From Tulasnella sp. 424 (lineage: Eukaryota; Basidiomycota; Agaricomycetes; Cantharellales; Tulasnellaceae), in the NCBI GenBank assembly GCA_019633425.1, contig WSUB01000093.1, positions 102,607 to 166,606 on the forward strand: a DNA stretch of 64,000 nucleotides, in the 5' to 3' direction. The notes under the pieces were generated by a model. It saw only the letters and a program-made list of their open reading frames with translations. It ran no database searches and was not told the DNA's origin. Every line of letters begins with the position of its first letter. Positions within the stretch are counted from its first letter, which is position 1. The position numbers and the translations under genes are program-made. Shown one piece after another: positions 33,923 to 45,425 of this stretch.

Positions 33923-36900
33923 ATGGCTGTATTCGGAGGCATCTTCTCCCGAAAGGACAAAAAGTCTGCTCAAGACCAGTCATCAGTGCCGGCGTCACCT
34001 GTCGTCAGTCCACCGTCACCGGCAACTCTCAAAAAACCATCGCCACTCCCAAAATCCTACAACAACACTTCCCCCGAAGGACCACGGGAACGTTCTCACC
34101 GACTCCCCACAAGACCGAGTTTGGACGCCAATCGGGCTTTAGCCGACTCGCGGGAACGCCGGAGAGACGTCGACGACGATGACGCCACGACAACAGGCGA
34201 AGGAGAATACGTCCTTCCTCTCATCGACTCCCCTTCTCTCATGAATGGTATGGACCGGTCAGACTATTTTTCCTCTCCATCCCCATCCTCCTCCAAGCCA
34301 CTGGCCAAAAAACCTCCAACTACAAACAGGTCACCTGCTCCAGCTCTTCTTCCCTCCGTCAACCTCTCCCCGATAAGCTTGCCAATGACCATGGAAGCAG
34401 ACGAAGACGAAAGGCCTTTGGGTTTACGCCTTGTAAAGCCTTCCCGTTCCACTCCTCCAGAGCAAGTCGTCGCGTCCGCCGGTGCCGGCAACTTTATACA
34501 CCCGCGTGGGCACGCTCGAAATACAAGCTCGCTGTCGCTGGAACGGCTGTCCCCACCTTCCATATCCACGAACGTGGCACCTTCAGTCCGTTCACTTCAA
34601 CTCAACTCGCCAACTAGCCCCGCCACGGGTGGGAAGCAGCGCCCCGGCGTTCCAACGCACTTGCTTTCGGTTCCGCGCCCATCATCGCCCACCGAGTCCT
34701 CTACCTCCCACTTCCCCATCTCTCCGTCGTCCATTGGTTGCTCCGACTCTACCCGTCCAACATCCCCAACCTCAATCAGGTCTAAGGCCACCATTCCTAA
34801 ATTTGGCGCGCCCCTTTTACAATTCTCGTCCCGAGAGCCTCTGCAGCTAAACACGGAATCCGAGTCCAAGTCTTCAACAAAGGCCAATCGCACCAAGTCC
34901 AAGGAACGCGAAAAGGATAAATCAAACGGCAGTGGGATGTTCTCCTTCATGCGCGACCGCAAGAAATCGTCCCCCAACCCGGCCTCCCCTTCAGCCGGAA
35001 ACGAAGAGGCTCCTTCACCCATCGGCAACACTGGACGCGGCTCGATTGAACTGCTTGGACGGATCTCCTTCTCCTCGACGAAATCGGAGAGCCAAGCGAA
35101 ACACAGGGAAAAGGATGATACCCCGCCACCTCCTGTACCGCCATTACCTTCCACTGCATCACTTGAGACGATGCCCCCTCTTCGCCCCATTCACGTCGAC
35201 CGGAAACCCAGCGAAAAAGGCTTCGTTCCGCCACTCAGGAGAAAATACGTGCCGCCGAGCCAACAGCAGGCAACGAGCCCGGGTGCTTCAGAGGCGGAGG
35301 GAAAAGACGGTCAAGGAAAACAGGGATCCTTCGAGTTGGTCTCCTTCCGGCATGTTCGTCCCGTGTCACCGGGGCCGGCTGTAGGAGTCGGTGCTGTTCG
35401 ATCAAGTTAGTTATCTTTCGCTCGCAGTCGTTCACGTGAACTAAATGCCGTATTTATTTTCCGACGCACAGCTTCTCCAGGCCCCTTCCAAGGTCTCGAA
35501 CTCAAAGCAGGACGCGATCGCTCTGGTTCTTTCGCTTCTGATACTTCCGTTAGCAAGACCACTGTCAGCGCTTTCCGACAAGCGCAACAACGAAGAGGAA
35601 CGGGTCTTTCCTCTGCCGCGTCTGAGGGAAGGAGGAGCACAGCCGATTTATTGGAGGAAGCGGAAACACGCAAATCGATGGACGCTGGGAAGATATTGGA
35701 CAGTTTGCCATTGCCTGGTCCGCCACCACCTGCACCTGTGGAGCTGCCAGAGCCTGTTCGTCCTTATGTCGCGGTTACAGGAGCTTCACCCAGAGGATCA
35801 TTGGACGGAGGGAGCCGACCATCCACGCCGCCAGTGAGACCTCCACGCACCAACCCTCCACCGGGTGTGAGGGGAGCGTCGCCTGTGAACCACCGTGACA
35901 AGATTGGAGCAAGAGGTGCGACCACGCCTAGGAAGGGCGTCACGCAGAGTGCGTACGGCCAGCTGTACAGCTCTACGACTTCATCGGACGAGGATGATAG
36001 TGAGGATGAGGATAGCAGCGATGATAATGTCCCGCTCGGTGCTAGGGGAAGAGGAGTACATACGAAGAAAGCGGCCAAGGAGGGAGTTTCGAGGAAGACG
36101 ACGATCACGCAGAAGAACGCACCCTCGACTACATCGTTGGGAGAAATGGACGAAGAGGATGAAGGCCGCGTTTCGAAGAGAGACACGATTATTGCTCCCA
36201 AGCAGACACAGACGAGTTCGCATTTCCGGGCCCCAGCTTCTTCCGCATTTGGGAACCGTCCTGCGCATGCCCACCCGACGTCTGGTGTGAGGTCCGCTTC
36301 GTCGTCTTCTGGTACACCCGGTGGCAGGAGCCCCGCTTCGACGACTCCTGCGCCCGCAGTAACCGTTCCTCTCGGAACTCCTATCGCTCGTCCGCATAAG
36401 CCCGGTGTTGTGGTTCCTCCGCCAAGGTCCTCCAGCTTGTTCGTTGACACGAAGCGACCGGCCTCGGCCGCCGTCCTCGAGTCGACCACGTCGCCAACGA
36501 ATACGATCGCTACCCACAATAGGGCTCACAGCGCCTCCCTTCTAGGTGGAGGGTTGGCCGGGTACGCTACGTCCAAGGCATCCAAATCACTGGGATCCGT
36601 CAACGTTTCCTCCCCGAGCCCGACGGCAACTACTGGAAAGCGCTCGATGCATCCGCCTCTACCGAAATCGAAAGCAAGACCTTCAGACTTTTCGACGTCG
36701 GATGAATCGGAGAGTGAAAAGAGCTCGAGCGACGACGACGACGCGCCTTTGGGTCTGTTGAAACGCCCAGGATCCTCCTTGTCTATGCGGTCTGAGGGAT
36801 GGGGCACGAGGAGCGAGCTGAATCACGGTGTGGCGAACCACGGTGGTAGGAGGCCCGCTCCTAAGAACGGAGCAGGTAACTCTTCCTCTGGTTCGATACC

Positions 36901-38229
36901 TCCAGTTCCGCGTCCTCCGCCAAGAGATGCAAGAAGACCCCCTCCTCCTGGACCAAGCTCTTCGATTCCGAATGGTGGGCCTCAATCCAGGTCCAGCCCC
37001 CCGAAACATACCGGACCAGCAAGACCGAAGATCAACGCCCCTGTCCAAGCCAGCATGCAGTCCGTATTCGCCCAGCCCCCGATGCGCCCCTTTGCTGGCG
37101 GTGCTGGCATGGGTTCCTCGAGTTTCTACGCGAGCAGTCCAGGTGGCAGTTCGAATGGAGACAGTTACGGTTCGAGTACGCGACTTCCTCTCACCCCTCG
37201 AGATGGAAGTGAGCTTGGAACAACGAGTGGAAGTAGTCTGCTTGGAGGAAAGAAGGAAGGTGCTTCCCCGATGACGAGCGCGATGGCTGGCAAGAAGCCG
37301 CATCATGGACGCAAGTCGAGTGTGACGTTTGAAGAGCTGCCGAATGCCGGAAGCGGAAGGAAGTCGAGCGAAGAGGAGAAGAGAAAGGAGAGGAGAAGAG
37401 AAGAAGCGAAAGCTGCTATTCAGGTGAGGCATTGCAAGTATATGATGGTCAAGATTGGCGACTGACTTTAGTGTGTTATTTTAAGATGGGCAAAGTCATC
37501 AATGGACCCCCGCCACAGATCTCCGACGACGAGACGGACTTGCTCACCCATCAGTCGAAGCTTGCAGGCATGCCCAACCTTGGTGCTGCAGGTATGGGAG
37601 CTCCCGGCATGAATATGGCCTGGGATCCACAACTGTTCATGATGCTGCAAGCCCAACAAGCTCAGATGATGGCCGCGGCTATGAACATGAACAACGACCC
37701 CAACTACATGGCACACCAGCAAGCCATGCTATTTGCTAAGCAAGCATATCAGTTGTCGGTCGCTCAGCAAGCTATGGAGGCGGCCGGTGATGAGTGGGAG
37801 CGGGCGAGCAACGTCAACGGACCGGCTGGCGGATCCGTCAGTGGTGCCAGCATGCTCGGTGGTGCTGGTGGACTCGGCGGTGGCATGGGACCCTTTATGG
37901 GCATGGGCGCCCCTGGAATGATGGGGATGCCTATGGGAATGGGTATGCCGATGATGAACATGGGAATGGGCATGGGTATGCCTGGTATGCTGTTCCCTCC
38001 TGCCCCTTCCTCAGCCTACGGCGGTTCGACGGCTGGATCAGCCTACGGAGGTGGAAGTCGAATCCGTCCAAACTTCCAAGGTTCTGCATCCGTTATGGGA
38101 GATCCGGCACCCTCGGAAGCGGCTAGAAGCCGCAACCCAAGAAATAGGACCAATACTGCCCCGTCCAACGCGCCATTACCCGCACAGCACTCGTCCCGCC
38201 TGCCTCCACCAACAAGCTGGAAGAAGTAA
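33923..38229 (+). CDS. Large disordered protein with Met-rich C-terminus
   Basis: Three exons (33923-35405, 35472-37423, 37486-38229) join in phase to about 1392 residues. The ATG sits in a good context (cccatggct). The N-terminus is MAVFGGIFSRKDKKSA. The next 1150 residues are Ser/Pro/Arg-rich and mostly disordered, with proline runs that could bind SH3 or profilin (PPPPVPPLPS, PLPGPPPPAP) and acidic Ser-Asp stretches (SSDEDDSEDEDSSDD, SSSDDDDAPLGLL). Near the last intron a basic helix (EEKRKERRREEAKAAIQ) continues as MGKVINGPPPQISDDETD. The final 240 residues have a Gln/Met/Ala helix (MMLQAQQAQMMAAAMNMNN) and a Gly/Met run (GMPMGMGMPMMNMGMG). No catalytic domain is seen. A scaffold in polarity, endocytosis or RNA granules would fit the composition, but this is inference. 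Confidence 0.75.
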
Positions 38230-38849
38230 TGTTTGCCAGCTTAGCTTGTCGTCATAACGTCGCAAATTACCTCCGTCCCCACCGGTACTTGAATACCTCG
38301 GGTAATTGAACTATATTATTTGAACCTTTTTTTTTGCCCCTTTGTTTGTTTATCACGCCCCCGCTCGTTCATATGTCGTTTCGTTTTCCTCTTTTCTCTT
38401 CTTCCTACTCCTTTTGGCCTCTTTTCGTTTCCATTTCTCGCTTTACTTTCACCCCTATCCACATTTTCCACCTCTTTCTTGCCATTTTCACGCAACACCA
38501 TTCATGACTTCGAACTTTTCCCCTGCTTAAGCTTGCAGTTCATATTCTTCTTGATGGACCCTCCTCGTTGACTTCCATTCACGACGGTCTCATTCTATCC
38601 TTTCTTGGCCATGCGATCATCCCTGGTCTATCCTTTTTGTTTTCTTGTCCAGTTTCTAGCGTGAGCTTAGGACACTTAGGACTTGCTTCTATGCTTCTTA
38701 TTTTTCGATACATCAGTATCAGCATCCAACGGGTAGTTAGCACGTCTGTGGGCTGTATGATATCGAAATATTGTTTTATTCGAGCTATTCGAACATAATA
38801 GGGAGAGAGTGGGGAGTTCAAGGACATTCAGGCTCTAACACGCGCAAGT
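38230..38849. other. Convergent 3' intergenic region
   Basis: This T- and C-rich interval lies between two converging genes. It presumably holds both polyadenylation regions. No exon is supported. Confidence 0.45.
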
Positions 38850-40447
38850 CTAAGCGTATTTGGCAACGTCTTCCTCCGAAGGTCCCACTGGGTCTGACGA
38901 AGCGGCCAAGTTGCACTGATGGAAAGCACGGACTTGGTCAGGAGCGAATGCGCCGACAACCGAGTGAAGGACGCCCCGGTTGTGGAAGAGAACAAGGTCC
39001 TTCTCGTCCCTATACCAGAATATAGGTGTGAGATTGTGAATGGCAAAAAATAACTGTTTGTGACGTACCAATCGTGGGGATAGACCAACTCTGGGGCAAT
39101 GGCAGGGCGTTGCATCTTGTAGATAATGTCCCGAACTTCCTTGAGGTCCTTGAGGTGAGCTCCGTCGGGATACAATGCACCTTCGCGGTCAGCTCCGGCT
39201 GGCAGCGGGTCAACGATGAGCTCCATCACACCGCAAGGGTGGACCTGGAAATGCAAGTTGCCAGTTACAGGGTTCTTCCAGCACTGTTTATACCAGATTC
39301 CGTCAATCAATCTTCCAGAATAGTCTGAGGGAAATCACTCACGATAGGGAAGACTTTGATCTTCTCTTCCTCCCAAGGAGGCAACTCCTCCAATGGCAGC
39401 TCCAATCCCTCGGTTTCGATTCCCAAACCAGTCGACATGGCGTGTGCGGGAGCCATCCAGACGTAGGGATGAGGTGCATACTTGACTTTGCTCCTGACAG
39501 CAAGGCTCTTCAATTCCTTGGGGAGAATGTTGAACATGGTGGCACCAGAGACGAAGGCGGTGGTTCCGAGTGGGACTTTGAGCTCATCGCCTGTTCCGTC
39601 GTCGTATCGAAGAGTCTGAGCTTCGCCACGGGGGACGTTGAGGGAGTAGAGGGTGGTTACTTTTGGTGGGGCGAGATCGTAAAGGGCAGCGTCGATGTGC
39701 CAGCGGTAGAATCGAGTGTGACTGAGGTCGTCTTCCGGTGGAATGACGGTCTTGTGGAAGGTACGGTGGTGAGGGTGCTTGAGCTTGGCCTGGATACAAT
39801 GCGCCGTTATCGCCCAGTCGGAGTTTGTCGTGTCCAGAGTGAATAATGGGAGAAATGCGGTAGGTACGTTAGTCTCAGGGGCTCTTCGTTATCATTCGGG
39901 CGCCATTAAGCTCCGAAAGGAAGGTACGCAAACGACGAACCTCAGCCAAGCCTTCGTGGTCGTAGACGGTCCCATTGCCGATGAGCTGGACCTGAGGCTG
40001 ACGTGGAATGGTTTTCAAGTCAGGGTGCAGGATGGACCTCTTGGTCTCGCCGGTCTTGTTGTTTCCATGACCGTAGCTCTCGCTCGTGGGGTCGAAGGCC
40101 TGGGGTATTGCATCTTCGGATGAGTGAACATCGTCTAGAGCTCCGCAGTCGTTCTTCGCACCTTTGTCAACGCGTATTGCTGCTCCGGAGTGAAGTCGAC
40201 GTTGCGGAAAAGGAGAGCATCGTACTGTATAAGGGGGTTACGAAATAGGGGCTTCGGTCAGTCCCTATTGGAATGTTTGCAGGACCACCACGAAGGACCG
40301 CACCTTGTAGAGAGCCTCTTCAATCTCCTTGAACTCCTCTGGAGTGAAGGTTCCGGGGTGGATGTTCTTGACCTCACGACCAAAGTTGGCAAACTTGGAG
40401 GCATCAGCAGAAGCCGGGAGGGGAAGTGGAACGAGTTCGATGGCCAT
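38850..40447 (-). CDS. TauD/TfdA Fe(II)/2-oxoglutarate dioxygenase, probable xanthine dioxygenase
   Basis: Minus-strand exons assemble from ATG 40447 (MAIELVPLPLPASADASKF) through YDALLFRNVDFTPEQQYALT, AFDPTSESYGHGNNKTGETK, HPDLKTIPRQPQVQLIGNG and RFYRWHIDAALYDLAPPKVT to a last exon DLVLFHNRGVLHSVVGAF ending DVAKYA. WHID supplies the first His and Asp of the iron-binding HxD...H triad, and LFHNRGVLHS supplies the distal His. The protein has the TauD fold order but contains inserts and motifs (SYGHGNNKT, ILHPDLKTIP) that I associate with fungal XanA. That enzyme converts xanthine to uric acid using 2-oxoglutarate, Fe(II) and oxygen in purine catabolism. The substrate is inferred, not shown. 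The small exon after 39351 has the least certain borders. Confidence 0.75.
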
Positions 40448-41188
40448 TGAAGTTGATGAAGTTCTTGGACTTGTAGCTTGTGAGTGGGTAGCAAGACTGC
40501 GCCTGAGAGTGGTTGAAGAGACTGCTGGAGGATGTGGAAGCTGATGCAAGGTCCGGTATTTGTACCGTATCGTCGCAGGTCCGGCGATACGGCGAAAGGT
40601 CGTGATATTTGGATGATGTAAGCAAGCGTGCATTGATCTCATTACAGCGACCATGCGTTATCTCTGGGAGGTGCCGTGAACAGCGGGAGTCCGCGCTTGA
40701 TGGTGTGTGTGGTGGTACAGATGGTAGTGGCTTTGCCCGAAAGACCCGATTGCGTTCAGAGGCAAAGAGTCGTCTTGAGGGCAGAGGAGCCAGTGTCCCA
40801 AGGTGGAGCACACGGCGGCGACGTCCCTGAAAGCACAAATGACCTCACAACATTGGGTGTTCGAACCATTCCCACCGTGCAGGAAGCAAGGAACTCCGAT
40901 GGGATTGACAATGAAGAAGCAGACGTGTCCGCGAGGTTCGTGACTAATGATATACTTGACGGGACACCGCGTTGGATTTGGACTTAATTTGGGCGGTCTG
41001 TTCGTCAGGTCTGGTGCGTCTGGAAAGCCCCTTACGTTGGGAGCTTAGAGACATCGGAGCACTATGAAGAAAACCTCAGACCCCAAGTTACTGGATCAGA
41101 TGGACCATAAGATTTCTCATCGAGCTATGTGAATAGTATAAACCAAAGCCATCGACTAACATCACTTCTGGAAAATGACGACTAGCAC
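40448..41188. other. Upstream region of the dioxygenase gene
   Basis: No supported gene is found in this 740-bp interval. Overlapping open frames on both strands (e.g. 40676-40987 plus, 40404-40838 minus) lack domains and internal consistency. It probably contains the dioxygenase promoter. Confidence 0.4.
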
Positions 41189-41720
41189 GAAGAACAAGCG
41201 ACTAAGAAGCTAGCGGGACGTCTTTTGTGTTGAGCTGAAAACGCTGCAAGGTGTTTTGTGGATTTCATATGTTATCGGTTAGCACGAGTAGCGGGAGACT
41301 CAACACAGGAACATACGTCGCGATTGGATTATTATTAAGGAACGCCCGGTAGACTTTGCAGATGACGAAGTACTTGTACCACGTCAGCTAGACCAGAGAA
41401 ATCGTAGGAATAGTTCCATCGAGGTCGATCCAGACCGGATTGATGGTGTAAGTAGACCAATCGGAAAGATACCTAGAGCGGACAACCTGTCAGTCGGAAT
41501 CGGGCGCTTAAGGTAGTGATAATCGTATTCGCACCAAATAGCCGTTTCCGTCGGCATATCATGGCCATCTCCATACTCGATGCTCTGCTGATCGGTTACT
41601 ACTCGAGGGGAGTTTTTCGGGGCTACCAAGGTACGGGCATCAGTGCTTAGGTACTAGCACTGCACGGTTGATAGGACGTATACCCTTCACGAAACGCTTC
41701 ACATGTGCGTGCCGAAGCCC
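41189..41720 (-). pseudogene. 'FMGYLDA' secreted-family pseudogene
   Basis: Read on the minus strand, this region matches the last exons of the secreted family: PKNSPRVVTDQQS, DDMPTETAIW-like HDMPTETAIW, RYLSDWSTYTINPVWIDLDG, LTWYKYFVICKVY and a terminal RFQLNTKDVPLAS. Within the exon that corresponds to TNYLVYLTWYQQF of the 49-kb copy there is an in-frame TAG (41398-41400 or so), and the following donor is ttgagt instead of gtgagt. The signal-peptide and FMGYLDA exons are missing upstream. The copy is therefore truncated and inactivated. Confidence 0.7.
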
Positions 41721-42061
41721 CTGCCACTAAATTCCTAGCTTTAAAGATGTCTCGATGCTGCCGGTTAAAACAGCAAAGGCTTCGGAGACAATTTACTTCT
41801 CGGGTGTCCACCTTCCGCTGAGAGGATGACAAGGGGCGGTTAAGGATGCTTGAGTTGTCATTATGCTTGTGAAGAAGTTGAAGAGGATCGTTCTCCCGTT
41901 TGGGTTGAAACAATACTGGGTATTGAAGCCAGATCGTGCCGGCGTACATGGTAACGGCCGCAAGCCTTTGCTAAAAGAGGTTTAGCTTGCAAGGGGTAGG
42001 GCGTAGATGGTGGTGGCTCGAGGTTCACCTTGCCCTGTTTTTGCCCTCGTGAACAGCATCG
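41721..42061. other. Unassigned interval before the minisatellite
   Basis: An open frame on the minus strand (41647-41949) runs into the pseudogene but has no family resemblance in its first 80 residues. Nothing here is supported as a gene. Confidence 0.35.
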
Positions 42062-42088
42062 TGGCCTCGAGGTGCCACCTCGAGGCCA
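42062..42088. repeat. Perfect inverted repeat, 13-bp arms
   Basis: The arms tggcctcgaggtg and cacctcgaggcca are exact reverse complements with a single central C. The right arm is the beginning of the first 121-bp repeat unit. Such a site could bind a dimeric protein or mark a rearrangement edge. Confidence 0.85.
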
Positions 42089-42558
42089 AAATGCCCAAGA
42101 CCACGCTCCAACAATGCTGATATGCAGGCCCGTATGCTGTATTAAGAAATCGACCGTGCAGCCAAGCCACCAGTCGATCACTTGTCCCAGGCACGCCACC
42201 TCGAGACCACAGTGCCCGGGACCACACACCAGCAAGACTGATATGCAGGCCAGTATGCTATATTCAGAAATTGGCCGTGCAGTCAAGCCACCAGTCGATT
42301 ACTTGTTCTACGCACGCCACCTAGAGACTATAGAGCTTGGGACCACGCTCCAACAAAGCTGATATGCAGGCCCGTATGCCATATTAAGAAATCGACCGTG
42401 CAGCCAAGCCACCAGTCGATCACTGTTCTACGCAATGCCACCTCGAGGCCATAGTGCCCGGGACCACGCACCAACAATGCTGATATGCAGGGCCGTATGC
42501 TACATTAAGAAATTGTCCGTGCAATCAAGCCACCAGTCGATCACTTGTTCTACGCACG
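42075..42558. repeat. 121-bp minisatellite, four copies
   Basis: Four direct copies begin at 42075, 42196, 42317 and 42438 (ccacctcgaggcc or a close variant), exactly 121 bp apart. Each carries the landmarks gctgatatgcaggcc, a gtatgct/gtatgcc segment and aagccaccagtcgatcac in the same order. The array ends about 125 bp before the start codon of the DUF6535 gene, so it lies in that gene's upstream region. Confidence 0.9.
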
Positions 42559-42682
42559 CGTTGGACTCGAGCTCCCTTGATAAGAGGGCGTCGAGCATTT
42601 GTATATTCCAGCTCATCCCCCAACTCAGCCTTTCCCCCAACTCTTCCTCTAGCTCTCCCAGTGCCCATTCCACCAGCTCGAC

Positions 42683-45425
42683 ATGTCTAATACCGCTAGC
42701 ATCGTGCCTGTCGATCCAGAACCTCCAGCTATCGTGCTTGTCGATCCAGAATCTCCAGCTATCGTGCCTGTCGATCAGGCGCCAGAATCTGAATTTGAAG
42801 AGGGGTGCGTTTGTTTCTCTTCGGATTTCATCTGAGATACTTTTTACGGCCCCCATTCCTGTGCTGAAGATTGACTTTGTGCGATGCGCAGGACAAACAA
42901 AATTTTGAATAAAATTTGCGATTTGTTGAAGCGACTTCCCGATATCAAGGCGGAGGAAGCCTGTGGTACCACGCGTTTGTGGAGGACCTACCAGAAAGAG
43001 GCAGCCGAATATGATACCGAGCTCCTCAACAGGTACAACAAGTCTTTGGATACGGTGCTGATATTTGTGAGGACTCTCGGGATGTTATATCCTGTCAAGG
43101 GGTCCTTAAACTTACGCCTTTGGATTATGGCAGGCTGGTCTCTTTTCTGCGGTCAATACCTCGTTCATCACTTTTCTCCAGCCAGGACTCAGTCAAGACC
43201 CCAACGAAATGACTCACGCTTTGCTAAGGCTCATGATACACACCATAAGTAACTCCACTTTTACGGATAGCGACGTCTCCCTTCCTATTTGGTTGGGGCC
43301 CCCCACGTCTGCCATTTGGACGCAGAGTATCTTGTACGCAAGTCTCGCTACTTGCTTGCTGAGTGCATTTGGGGCTACGATGGGAAAGCAGTGGCTCGAG
43401 CAATATGCGGAGGTCGATGTTCGCGGAAACGAGGAGGAGAGAGGTCTCTCTCGCCAAAGAAAATTGGATGGTGCTACAAAGTGGGGATGCACGGCAGCTT
43501 TGGATGCGCTTCCACTGCTGCTCCAGGTCAATCTTTTTCTATTTGGACTTGCAATTTGCACATGGCTCTGGTCACAACAGAACACAATCGGATCCGTGGT
43601 TATAGGAGCTACTGCAACTGGGTTTCTCTTTTACCTATCCCTTCTCATTAGTTCCATCGCTATCGCGGATTTCCCTTTCAAACCCCCATTTTCCAGATTT
43701 GTCCACCAGATCTTCCGCTCGATTACAAGTATATGCTGTCATACGGTCGAGAAGTGCTGGAGCAAGGTCAAGCCGTTTGTCCCTGCGCACACGCCAGCGG
43801 ATACAAGTCCACCCTCAGGATGCACAGCCCCAATTGGGTCAAAGATACTTAATTGTATTCGTTTTCGACTGGGTCTGGAAATGCCCGATCACAACGTAAT
43901 CCGAGTAGTCGACTTCTGGGCTGCATTGTCATGGGACGAGAGCCTGAAGGGGCACCCCTACCTAGTCCGCAAGGTGCTCGAACCCTCGGCTCTCACCTGG
44001 CTCTTAACCGTATCCACAGATAGCTCGGTATTCCTTCGTGTAATGCCTTTTCTTGAGGAGTTCTATTGGCCGAGCGGTGCCGAATCGCGTCACATCCTCC
44101 GGCGTCTGTACTACATCCTGACAAACGAATTCGCATTCCCAAATTACAAGGGTTTATCAAATGATCAACGCATCCGCAATAGCAAAGTTGCTATATGCCT
44201 AATGTACTCCATTCCGCAGAACGAACTACGGAGAGACCGCTACGAAATAGAGCCAAACCCTAAAGAACCGACCGATAAATTCCTCACTCGTGAGACGGGG
44301 AAGAGGCTGCAAGCTCCGGACCTCCCTGAGGCACTCGAACCTCCTCGTGACATATTTCCATGGACAACATACCTCACTCTACTAAAGCTATACGACTCGG
44401 AACGGGAAGAATCGAACACGGAACTAGTTAACCAGGCATTTGAGGACGCAATCCTCGCAATATCGTTGAGACCTCTTCTGGAAAGGAGATATATTGCGAA
44501 TAGCCTCACGATTCTAGCCGTGGTCTTGGGACTCAAGATTAAACGCCCAGAGGCCCTCATTCCCGATAAAAGGTACGATGGATGAAGGTCCAACGAGCCT
44601 ACTGCTAATATTGTTCATCGACTCAGCCCATTCATCAATCAGTTGGCCCCAATCATCATGTGGCGGGTCCGTCAAATACTGACAAGTGAAACGACCACGG
44701 ATGTCGCCGTTAGAGCGATCAACTTGGAGCGCGCGAATCGCACCCAAATCGGATTGGTTGATATTTTGTCTGATGATGGTCTTGTAAATGGGCTCATGGC
44801 CCTCTCACCGAGGAACATCCAGCAAACCGACGACAACACCAGCGGATTACGATTACTTCGCGAAGCTTGGTCCGGCTGGCTCCGCGTCATATTAACAAGC
44901 TCCATCGACGGAGTTCGTCTGTTCAACGCCCTATCCGAATTTTGGGGTGTGTTCAAGGACGCCGACGAGCAATTGCAGCCTGCTACTATCAGCTTGGCTG
45001 TGAATCGAACAAGAGAGATTGATGGAATAATTGCGGAGAAAGGCTTGGGATCAAGTTGGTCGCGGACGGTCATGACCGCATTCACTAGAATCAGCAGCGA
45101 TCCATACGAGCTTCCATCTGATGGGCAATCGGTTGAGATAATGAAAGCATTCCAGGAGCTCTTCAAGGCGGAATGGTTCGATGCAGATCCCAATTACAAC
45201 CTTTCGAACATCGCAGAAGACTGGATTCGCCAGAAGGGACCATCTACTGCAGCTCAGGAAGGGGAGTCTGCCACGCAGCAGCCGGATACATCCACCGTGA
45301 CTCAAGAATCAAGGGTTCCCGTGGTGCAGTCGGAAAATAGAGATTCTGGATGGGATGCGACAACCCCGAACCAAAGAAGACCAAACTATAGTCTCCGCGT
45401 ACTTCGTCATTCCAATGTAATGTAG
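42683..45425 (+). CDS. DUF6535 multi-pass membrane protein
   Basis: Four exons (42683-42804, 42892-43066, 43134-44572, 44627-45425) join in phase to about 844 residues. The N-terminus has three copies of a ten-residue repeat (AIVPVDPEPP type). The DUF6535 core follows: TRLWRTYQKEAAEYD, then a first membrane helix (TVLIFAGLFSAVNTSFITFL), the loop PIWLGPPTSAIWTQSILYAS leading into helix 2, GKQWLEQYAEVDVRGNEEER, and two further helices around LLLQVNLFLFGLAICTWLW and GATATGFLFYLSLLISS. About 550 residues of soluble, mostly helical sequence follow. DUF6535 genes are expanded in Agaricomycetes and have no known function. The last 70 residues are polar and probably disordered. The gene lies directly downstream of the 121-bp minisatellite. 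Confidence 0.85.

Noticed and set aside
34597..36519. Long minus-strand open frames opposite the disordered protein gene
   Set aside because: They are shadows caused by biased codon composition of the plus-strand gene.
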